Of a DNA stretch of 6,435 bases, positions 1-5,092 are shown in pieces. The stretch comes from Candidatus Merdenecus merdavium (GTDB lineage: Bacteria; Bacillota; Clostridia; Lachnospirales; Lachnospiraceae), in contig DVLR01000153.1 of NCBI GenBank assembly GCA_018715425.1, forward strand, positions 1-6,435, given 5' to 3'. The stretch's first letter is position 1. Every line of letters starts with the position of its first letter. A program made the translations under genes and the position numbers. Under the pieces are notes generated by a model. It made no database searches. It saw only the letters and a list, made by a program, of their open reading frames with translations, and had not been told where the DNA came from.

Positions 1-637
1 CTGTAATGGTACCTGGTCTTTTTGACATAATCAAAATTTTATCGCCTAAATAAATCGCCTCGTCAATATCGTGAGTCACTAATATCATGGTGTTTTTCTT
101 CTGCTCCCAGATATTTAAAAGCTCTTCCTGCATGGTGATTTTAGTTAAAGCATCTAAAGCTCCAAAGGGTTCATCCATAAGCAAAATTTCAGGGTTTGTT
201 ATAAGACTTCTTGCAATGGCTGCACGTTGAGCCATTCCACCTGATAGCTGGTTTGGATAAGCCTTTTCAAAACCAGATAATCCAACAATTTCTATTTGCT
301 CCTGAACCTTTTTTGACTGTGCTTTTTTCTCTGCTGAATTTAAACCAAACTTTATATTTTCCTCAACGGTAAGCCACGGCAATAAGCGGTGATTTTGAAA
401 AAGCAATCCCCTTCTTTGATCAGGTTTTCCAATCAACTCACCATCTAATAGAACTTTTCCCTCTTGATAATCTACAAGTCCTGCAATAATCTTAAGAAGG
501 GTGCTTTTTCCACAGCCACTATGACCTACAATGGTGATAAAGGTTCCTTTTTCAATTTCTACATTTACATCTTCTAAAATTTGAATTTCTTTTTTATCTA
601 CCTCAAATTTTTTAGACAAACTTTCAATCTTCAACAT
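1..637 (-). CDS. ABC transporter ATP-binding protein, SsuB/TauB/NrtD type (C-terminus cut by window edge)
   Basis: This is the nucleotide-binding subunit of an importer, which hydrolyses ATP on the cytoplasmic face to drive the permease encoded just upstream. I translated 212 residues from the ATG at 637-635; the frame stays open to the window edge. All core motifs are visible: Walker A GHSGCGKST (residues 38-46), Q-loop Q81 followed by the HRLLPW stretch typical of the nitrate/sulfonate/taurine group, signature LSGGMAQR (131-138), Walker B ILLMDEP (151-157), D-loop GALD (159-162) and switch histidine H189 in VTHDIDEA. Family members are about 250 residues, so roughly 40 C-terminal residues are missing. 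The start is set by AGGAGG at 650-645, 7 nt upstream, which overlaps the permease stop codon (TAGGAGG) and implies translational coupling. It is the fourth gene of the operon. The family is certain; the substrate cannot be read from this subunit. Confidence 0.95.
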   Translation of the reverse strand, partial: MLKIESLSKKFEVDKKEIQILEDVNVEIEKGTFITIVGHSGCGKSTLLKIIAGLVDYQEGKVLLDGELIGKPDQRRGLLFQNHRLLPWLTVEENIKFGLNSAEKKAQSKKVQEQIEIVGLSGFEKAYPNQLSGGMAQRAAIARSLITNPEILLMDEPFGALDALTKITMQEELLNIWEQKKNTMILVTHDIDEAIYLGDKILIMSKRPGTIT

Positions 638-644
638 CAAACCA

Positions 645-650
645 CCTCCT
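645..650 (-). promoter_or_regulatory. Shine-Dalgarno AGGAGG of the ATPase gene, overlapping the permease stop
   Basis: A perfect AGGAGG lies 7 nt before the ATG at 637-635. Its first two bases are the last two of the permease TAG stop (651-649). This fixes the ATPase start and suggests that terminating ribosomes reinitiate there, keeping the two subunits in proportion. Confidence 0.85.
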
Positions 651-1413
651 AATCTTCCTTTTTCCATGGTGTCATAAGTCTATTAAGTCTAAGAAGGAAG
701 CGATCCATAAAAAGGCCAACAATTCCTATAATAAGCATACAAATAATGACTAAATCTGATCTCATTAATGCCCTTGAATCATTGATTCGATACCCTATAC
801 CATTTTCCGCTCCGATTAGCTCTGATGCTACCACAGCCATCCAAGAGGCTCCCAAACCCAGTCTGAGGCCCGTTAATATACTTGGAATAGAGGAAGGAAA
901 ATCAATTTTCCAAAACCTCTTCCATCCTTTTAGCTGATATAAACGAGCCAATTCAAGATACTCTTTATTAACTCCTTTTATTCCACTAATAGTATTTACT
1001 AAAACGGTAAAAAATGTTGCCATTGCAATAATAATCACCTTTGACATTTCTCCAATTCCCGACCAAACAATGATTAAAGGAATCCAAGCTACAATAGGAA
1101 TCTGCCTAATAAATGTAAAAGTGGAATTAAAAAATCGATTGATTTTTTCTTGCATTCCCATAAGTACACCTAGAGCTATACCTAAAAATGAACCTATTAA
1201 ATATCCCTTCATGACTCGAAGAAGGCTAACTGCTGTATCATTCAATAAGATGTTCATCTGTGTTCCACTTGTTAGTCCACTTATTACAGATGAAATTGGA
1301 GGGAGGATAACTTCTGAAAATAAATTCAATGATGTTACAATATGCCAAAGAATTATGATTATCATGGGTAAGAACAAGGGTAAGAGTATTCTTGTAATCT
1401 TTTTACTCTTCAT
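649..1413 (-). CDS. ABC transporter permease, TauC/SsuC type (BPD_transp_1 family)
   Basis: This 254-residue integral membrane protein forms the transport channel with the adjacent ATPase and binding lipoprotein. Hydrophobic segments lie at about residues 9-28, 66-86, 105-118, 123-145, 185-200 and 218-238, the usual six-helix plan, and the length is normal for TauC/SsuC (about 250-270). The short LPPISSVISGL stretch (37-47) corresponds to the LPSPSEV-like motif of this family. The cytoplasmic coupling loop (EAA loop) runs from about E154 to G185: ELARLYQLKGWKRF followed by DFPSSIP and TGLRLGLG. Its usual conserved glycine seems to be Q160, with a glycine three residues later. The ATG at 1413-1411 overlaps the upstream TGA stop by 4 nt (ATGA) and has GAGG at 1424-1421, 7 nt upstream. 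The family fits sulfonate, taurine, nitrate or sulfate-ester import; the neighbouring arylsulfotransferase favours a sulfur compound. Confidence 0.93.
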   Translation of the reverse strand: MKSKKITRILLPLFLPMIIIILWHIVTSLNLFSEVILPPISSVISGLTSGTQMNILLNDTAVSLLRVMKGYLIGSFLGIALGVLMGMQEKINRFFNSTFTFIRQIPIVAWIPLIIVWSGIGEMSKVIIIAMATFFTVLVNTISGIKGVNKEYLELARLYQLKGWKRFWKIDFPSSIPSILTGLRLGLGASWMAVVASELIGAENGIGYRINDSRALMRSDLVIICMLIIGIVGLFMDRFLLRLNRLMTPWKKED

Positions 1414-3242
1414 CGCTGAACCTCATGATCTTTCTTTGGTTCCTCCATGAAACCTTCTGCATGTTTCCCTTTAAAGACTTCTAGTTGAGCCAAAAAATCT
1501 TTCAACGGCTTTACACCAATCATCCTACTTATTACTTTTCCATTTTCAAATAATACCACCACTGGAATGCCTCTAATACCGTATTCATCCACTAATTCTT
1601 TTTCTTTTTGTACATCAATATAGAATAACGAAATATCCTCATAGGAATTTTTATGTTCTAAGATCATTCGATGCATCATTTTACAGTTTACGCAGTGTTC
1701 TCCACCAAATAGAACCAAAGCCTTTTCTACTGTTTTTAATGTAGGGAAATTTTCTTTCTTTAATTCCCCAAAAGACTCCCGATCCACTTCATAGACCAAA
1801 GGTACGGATTTTTCACTACTAAGCTCAATACATAAGGCTTCTTCATCTGTGTTATATGGTCTTGTACCTGTTACTAACACCTTCTTTGCACCACCTTTTG
1901 GCGCAGCACCTGGCACTCGAAATTCACTAATATCTATAGGCTTAATCTCTTTTTCTTCTGGCTTTTCCAGCTGTGGAACCCACTCATATGGAACGCGATA
2001 AGCACGATAGATCATATTAAACTTACTTTCTTTATTCATATAAGGCGAAACATATTCCCACACGATTTCATGGTCCTTCGTTACTTCAAATAATCTTCCA
2101 TCTGCTCCTTCTGTAATCAAAGTATTTCCATTTGGCAGTCGTTGGGCGGAACTAATATAAGGACTATAGAATCTAAAAGAATCTGTAGGTTCTTTAAACA
2201 GTGCTTCCTTTGGTGTATATTGCCATACAATCTTCAGTGTTACAGGGTTAATCTCAAGGATTCTGGAATAATCTCTCAAGGCATTCTTCTGTCCAAATAA
2301 AGAAGATGGATTCGGTGCTCCATATCCTGCCCATCCGCCATTATCGAAAACCAGAATGTTTCCTTCTCCTGGAAGACCCTTTGGAATCATATGGGCATGG
2401 TGCTGACCAATGATCTGACCAATCTCTTTACTTTTTTTATCTTTATAGTTAGGACCTAACTTCCAAACAATTTTTCCTGTTTTTTTATCAATAATAGCAA
2501 TAATATTGGATTCTCTAGCATCCCAAATGATATTATCAGGATGAAATCTTACATCACCCTCATCGTAAAAATGATTCTCTCCTAAGGTGGACATGGAGTT
2601 AATATGCATCCAATCCCCCATACCTCCTCCTGCTTTTCTCATATTAGGATTTCGAAATAATACATTTTTACCCTCTTCATCAAATCCTAATTCATCGAAA
2701 TGTTCATTACATGCCCATTCCCAGATAATGTTTCCATTCCAATCTACTTCGATGATCACATCATCAAGAAGTCTCTTATCAGAAATTTGATTGTTATAAA
2801 CATTTTTATGCGCCAATATTAAAGTGTTTCCTTTATGAACATTTGGAGCTTGATCAGGAGAATAATAACCAGTACTGCTTCCTTCTCGTTGATAATCATG
2901 ATGGGCTCTTGCCATCCATTCTGGCTGATCTTCATGGTCCTTTATCAGTTCATATTGTTGAAACTCCCATACAACGTTTCCCTCAAAGTCAACTTGAACA
3001 AGATCTACCATGTCTTGCATTCCATATTTTGGATCCCTTGCCCCTCTATGCCCCATGACATAACCTCCTGGCAATATCTTATTGGGAAATCCATGTAACC
3101 CTTCCCATAGATGAACCTCTTTCCCATTCATATCTATGAGCAATGCACCTTTTTCTAAAGCTTGAAATACTGTATACCCACTGAAACTCTTTTGTAGATT
3201 ATAAATTGTTGTACCTGTTGGATAAATTGTTGAGTGTCCCAT
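1410..3242 (-). CDS. Arylsulfotransferase (ASST-like six-bladed propeller) fused to a C-terminal thioredoxin domain
   Basis: Residues 1 to about 425 of 610 resemble PAPS-independent aryl-sulfate sulfotransferases, which move a sulfuryl group from a phenolic sulfate ester to a phenol through a sulfated histidine. A blade motif (G-x-I/V-V-W-x-aromatic) occurs six times: residues 40-46, 88-94, 170-176, 256-262, 336-342 and 391-397. Likely active-site elements are HHD (H114/H115), DWMHINS (H213, N215), R243 and QHHAH (280-284; H281 the best candidate nucleophile). A linker leads to a thioredoxin fold (about 478-590) with CVNC (C517/C520) and the cis-proline motif GIP (P560). I see no signal peptide or membrane segment, so it should be cytoplasmic, unlike exported E. 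coli AssT. I chose the ATG at 3242 because MGHSTIYPTGTT resembles the family N-terminus; a TTG four codons upstream abuts AAGGA with no spacer. It lies between the binding-protein and permease genes. Confidence 0.9.
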   Translation of the reverse strand: MGHSTIYPTGTTIYNLQKSFSGYTVFQALEKGALLIDMNGKEVHLWEGLHGFPNKILPGGYVMGHRGARDPKYGMQDMVDLVQVDFEGNVVWEFQQYELIKDHEDQPEWMARAHHDYQREGSSTGYYSPDQAPNVHKGNTLILAHKNVYNNQISDKRLLDDVIIEVDWNGNIIWEWACNEHFDELGFDEEGKNVLFRNPNMRKAGGGMGDWMHINSMSTLGENHFYDEGDVRFHPDNIIWDARESNIIAIIDKKTGKIVWKLGPNYKDKKSKEIGQIIGQHHAHMIPKGLPGEGNILVFDNGGWAGYGAPNPSSLFGQKNALRDYSRILEINPVTLKIVWQYTPKEALFKEPTDSFRFYSPYISSAQRLPNGNTLITEGADGRLFEVTKDHEIVWEYVSPYMNKESKFNMIYRAYRVPYEWVPQLEKPEEKEIKPIDISEFRVPGAAPKGGAKKVLVTGTRPYNTDEEALCIELSSEKSVPLVYEVDRESFGELKKENFPTLKTVEKALVLFGGEHCVNCKMMHRMILEHKNSYEDISLFYIDVQKEKELVDEYGIRGIPVVVLFENGKVISRMIGVKPLKDFLAQLEVFKGKHAEGFMEEPKKDHEVQR

Positions 3243-3288
3243 ACTTCTTACCAATCCTTTCTATGCTATCTTATGAACCTTCTAACTT

Positions 3289-4284
3289 CTAATTCCTGTT
3301 CCAATCCTTAATCTCAAAATCCTCTTCAATCAATTGATATTCTAACAAAAAATTTTTAACCTTTTCCAATTCTTTCAGTTCATCATCAGAGACCCTAAGA
3401 TCATAACGTTCCATATCTTCTTTCGTTTCAAAACTGTGAAGCTCTTTTTGTATCTCAATAGTTGTAAGTGCCTTTTCTGCCATGAGTTCATAACTTTCCT
3501 CTGGATGATTCTCTGCATATTCTTTAGCTCGTTCAAAGGCATTTAAAATTCCTTCTACTGCATCAGGCTTTTCATTCATTGTTTTTTCAAGACTGGTAAA
3601 TACATTGACAGCCCGAAAATCTGTATCATTTTGGCTACTATCCAACATGCGGATTTCTTTTGACTTTTCTAAAAGTCTTAAGCCACTTAATTGTGTAGTT
3701 ACTACTGCGTCTACAGTATTTCCAATGAGAGCAGCATCTGAGTCTTTTCCCATTTGGATCATTTGAACATCCTTATCTTCCATACCTTCTTGTTCTAATT
3801 TATAAGTAAGGTATCGATGGGAATACGTTCCTTTATAAAAAGCAATTTTTTTCCCTTTTAAATCAGAAAAAGTCTCAATTCCTGAATCTTTTCTTACAAG
3901 GATAGAAGAGTGAATCTGATCGTCAGTTACTGTAATTAATTTTGTTCCCAATCCTCTTGATTCCAGAATTAAAGCTGGAACATCAGCATAAGATGCAAAG
4001 TCAATTTTTCCACTTGCTAAAGCCTCATTGACAGCTGGTCCAGCGCCTGCAAATCCAACCACCTCAATGCCATACCCTAACTTTTCAAGTTCTTCTTCTA
4101 AGAATCCTTTCGATTGAGCAATGATTTCAATGCCACTTAATCTTCCATTACCATCAGGAGTCCCTATCTTAATAACCCCCTTCTCATATTCTTTGGAAGG
4201 TGACCTAGCCATGGCTGAGTTACTTTCACAACCAGACATGACTGTGATGCAAAAAATAATCACAAAAATAATAAACTTTTTCAT
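3289..4284 (-). CDS. Substrate-binding lipoprotein of the ABC importer, SsuA/TauA/NMT1-like
   Basis: This 331-residue extracytoplasmic protein should capture the substrate and deliver it to the permease. The N-terminus is a lipoprotein signal peptide: MKK, a hydrophobic core FIIFVIIFCITV, then lipobox MSGC with C19 as the lipidated residue. The mature part is a type II periplasmic-binding fold of the aliphatic sulfonate/taurine group. GFAGAGPAVNEALASGKIDF (78-97) is the family segment following strand 2, DVPALI follows at 101-106, and DLKGKKIAFYKGTYSH (141-156) matches the conserved 'DLKGKKIAxxxGT' motif before the ligand-contacting helix. The C-terminal 60 residues are highly charged and helical. 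The ATG at 4284 has AAAGGGGG 5 nt upstream. It is first in the operon, with its own sigma-A promoter about 54 nt upstream, and 46 nt separate it from the next gene. The family is secure; an aryl sulfate or sulfonate ligand is inferred from context. Confidence 0.92.
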   Translation of the reverse strand: MKKFIIFVIIFCITVMSGCESNSAMARSPSKEYEKGVIKIGTPDGNGRLSGIEIIAQSKGFLEEELEKLGYGIEVVGFAGAGPAVNEALASGKIDFASYADVPALILESRGLGTKLITVTDDQIHSSILVRKDSGIETFSDLKGKKIAFYKGTYSHRYLTYKLEQEGMEDKDVQMIQMGKDSDAALIGNTVDAVVTTQLSGLRLLEKSKEIRMLDSSQNDTDFRAVNVFTSLEKTMNEKPDAVEGILNAFERAKEYAENHPEESYELMAEKALTTIEIQKELHSFETKEDMERYDLRVSDDELKELEKVKNFLLEYQLIEEDFEIKDWNRN

Positions 4285-4303
4285 CCCTTCCCCCTTTACA
4301 TAG

Positions 4304-4319
4304 TAAACATGTATGTTTA
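4304..4319. promoter_or_regulatory. Candidate operator: 16-bp palindrome in the leader of the importer operon
   Basis: TAAACAT-GT-ATGTTTA is a perfect inverted repeat with 7-bp arms and a 2-bp centre. Outer TAGTA (4301-4305) and TACTA (4321-4325) extend the symmetry imperfectly. It lies about 12-27 nt downstream of the predicted transcription start and upstream of the Shine-Dalgarno, a good position for a repressor. No regulator gene is in the window, and AT-rich palindromes can arise by chance. Confidence 0.4.
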
Positions 4320-4337
4320 ATACTATTTGTTTTTAGT

Positions 4338-4366
4338 AGTATAGATGATTTACCAGTATGTGTCAA
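4338..4366 (-). promoter_or_regulatory. Sigma-A promoter of the importer/arylsulfotransferase operon
   Basis: On the minus strand TTGACA (4366-4361) is separated by exactly 17 bp from TATACT (4343-4338), a perfect -35 and a 5/6 match to the -10 consensus. An A/T-rich stretch just upstream (about 4402-4367) resembles an UP element. Transcription should begin near 4331, giving a leader of about 47 nt. That is too short for an S-box or T-box, so any control is more likely by a DNA-binding regulator. Confidence 0.88.
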
Positions 4367-4421
4367 TACATTTTTAACATTAAATTTATATTTTTCTAAC
4401 AGACTGTTTTTAAAAGGATCA

Positions 4422-4468
4422 TAAAAACAAAAAAAGAGCCTATAAAATCAAGGAGATTCCATAGACTC
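4422..4468 (-). terminator. Rho-independent terminator of the spore-coat gene pair
   Basis: On the minus strand GAGTCTATGGAATC (4468-4455) pairs with GATTTTATAGGCTC (4449-4436) around a TCCTT loop: a 14-bp stem including three G-U wobbles. It is followed by the run TTTTTTTGTTTTT (4435-4423). This is a complete intrinsic terminator separating the coat genes from the downstream sigma-A promoter. Confidence 0.88.
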
Positions 4469-4494
4469 ATATCTTTTATTTTGTCACCATATGT

Positions 4495-4529
4495 ATTTCA
4501 TCCCCTACCCTTTTGGCAGGGGATGAAAT
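4495..4529 (-). other. Perfect 12-bp stem-loop abutting the coat gene stop codon
   Basis: ATTTCATCCCCT and AGGGGATGAAAT form perfect 12-bp arms (4495-4506 and 4518-4529) with an 11-nt interval that can add two C-G pairs. The stem begins at the base after the TAA stop (4532-4530). On the minus strand no U-run follows, so it is not a standard terminator. A transcript-stabilising 3' hairpin or an auxiliary pause element before the terminator at 4468-4422 are the likeliest roles. Confidence 0.6.
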
Positions 4530-4790
4530 TTATTTAGCTTCAGGTTGACTTAAAATGGATTTAACATGTGCAATTTCTTCTGGCTTTGCGGGAGCAGCAG
4601 GAACGTAGTAAGATTTACTACGTGCGATTTGATAAATCTCTTCTTGAGAAGCTTCGCTGTTGTTTCTCATTTGTTTTAACGTTTGTTTAAGCTGTGGATT
4701 TTCTGTTTGTGCGATCATATCTGCATATGATTTAAGCTCATTATTGATTCCTACTAGAGTATCTGATACCATTGTTTTATCATTTAACAT
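4530..4790 (-). CDS. Spore coat protein, Coat_F (CotF)-like
   Basis: This 86-residue protein resembles the clostridial small coat proteins related to Bacillus CotF, which are deposited on the forespore surface late in sporulation. The start MLNDKTMVSDTLVGI and the following helices (NELKSYADMIAQ, PQLKQTLKQMRNNSE, EEIYQIARSKSYY) are the familiar pattern: a ferritin-like helical pair ending with a Tyr-Tyr and a Pro/Ala-rich tail (YYVPAAPAKPEE). The remaining tail, AHVKSILSQPEAK, lacks cysteine. It has no signal peptide or membrane segment. The ATG at 4790 is preceded by AGGAGG at 4804-4799 with an 8-nt spacer, and this Shine-Dalgarno overlaps the stop of the gene upstream, so both are probably translated together. 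A stem-loop touches its stop codon and a U-tract terminator follows. The family call rests on recognised sequence pattern, not on a search. Confidence 0.82.
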   Translation of the reverse strand: MLNDKTMVSDTLVGINNELKSYADMIAQTENPQLKQTLKQMRNNSEASQEEIYQIARSKSYYVPAAPAKPEEIAHVKSILSQPEAK

Positions 4791-4798
4791 TTTTCTAT

Positions 4799-4804
4799 CC
4801 TCCT
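4799..4804 (-). promoter_or_regulatory. Shine-Dalgarno AGGAGG overlapping the upstream coat gene stop
   Basis: AGGAGG at 4804-4799 shares two bases with the TAG stop (4805-4803) and lies 8 nt before the ATG at 4790-4788. It is the same TAGGAGG junction as between permease and ATPase, pointing to coupled translation of the two coat proteins. Confidence 0.8.
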
Positions 4805-4988
4805 ACTGTAAAAAAGTCATTAATTGGTTTTTAACTTCCATTGCAGACTGAGCAGACTTTTGGAAAAATTGTTTCACTGTCTGATCTTGTGCTTGCTCTG
4901 CATAAGCCTGCATTTTACAATGTGCAGTATCATGTCCTCCAATAAGATGTCTTAAGTTTTGTAAGTCTAATTCAGATAAATTAGCCAT
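4803..4988 (-). CDS. Small helical spore-coat-associated protein, partner of the Coat_F-like gene
   Basis: This 61-residue, probably all-helical protein starts MANLSELDLQNLRHLIGGHD. Small proteins of this pattern, with a length near 60 and ending in a LMTFLQ-like helix, commonly sit directly upstream of CotF-like genes in Clostridia, as if the two parts of a longer coat protein were encoded separately. It contains H15, H19 and one cysteine (C24 in TAHCKM) in the first helical hairpin, and heptad-like stretches (QAYAEQAQDQTVKQFF). I chose the ATG at 4988 because AGGAGG (5003-4998) is 9 nt upstream. The same frame opens at an ATG at 5009, but that would place the ribosome-binding site inside the gene. 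The role is inferred from its neighbour and from a sporulation-type promoter candidate; no catalytic motif is visible. Confidence 0.72.
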   Translation of the reverse strand: MANLSELDLQNLRHLIGGHDTAHCKMQAYAEQAQDQTVKQFFQKSAQSAMEVKNQLMTFLQ

Positions 4989-4997
4989 AAAAAAAGT

Positions 4998-5003
4998 CCT
5001 CCT
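4998..5003 (-). promoter_or_regulatory. Shine-Dalgarno AGGAGG that decides the small coat gene start
   Basis: AGGAGG (5003-4998) with a 9-nt spacer to the ATG at 4988-4986 rules out the in-frame ATG at 5009-5007, which lies upstream of this site. Confidence 0.85.
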
Positions 5004-5030
5004 TTTCATGCATATATACTTTTACTTTAG

Positions 5031-5059
5031 TAGTATGCACAAAAAAGAGGGTTTTATGT
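5031..5059 (-). promoter_or_regulatory. Candidate sporulation-type promoter of the coat gene pair
   Basis: On the minus strand CATACTA (5037-5031) fits the -10 of forespore factor sigma-G (CATnnTA-like) and partly resembles sigma-E/sigma-K -10 elements (CATA...). ACATA (5059-5055) lies 17 bp upstream, a 4/5 match to the GnATA-type -35. Expected transcription would start near 5024, about 36 nt before the ATG. The match is short and the sigma factor uncertain, but expression during sporulation fits the genes. Confidence 0.45.
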
Positions 5060-5092
5060 ACGGATAACTGCAATATTAAAATAAGATTTTAT

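Noticed and set aside
746..1450. Plus-strand open frames antisense to the permease gene
   Set aside because: They lie wholly or mostly within the minus-strand permease, show no recognisable domain, and no plus-strand ribosome-binding site or promoter supports them.
2587..3098. Plus-strand open frames antisense to the arylsulfotransferase
   Set aside because: The minus-strand protein has clear propeller motifs across this stretch; the opposite frames have no family features.
3243..3254. TTG start four codons upstream for the arylsulfotransferase gene
   Set aside because: AAGGA sits directly against the TTG with no spacer, and the family-like N-terminus begins at the ATG at 3242. That ATG has a rather long 12-nt spacer, so the start remains slightly uncertain.
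4121..4303. Plus-strand open frame across the start of the binding-protein gene
   Set aside because: It is antisense to the lipoprotein signal peptide and the ribosome-binding site of a well-supported gene.
4285..4335. Riboswitch (S-box or T-box) in the importer leader
   Set aside because: The predicted leader is only about 47 nt and shows no conserved riboswitch core or terminator/antiterminator pair.
4989..5009. Upstream in-frame ATG giving a 68-residue version of the small coat protein
   Set aside because: AGGAGG at 5003-4998 would fall inside that coding sequence and is correctly spaced only for the ATG at 4988.
5060..5092. Terminator for glgA
   Set aside because: Only a weak A/T-only dyad follows the stop and the CTTTTTT run near 5041 has no stem before it, so I could not support an intrinsic terminator.
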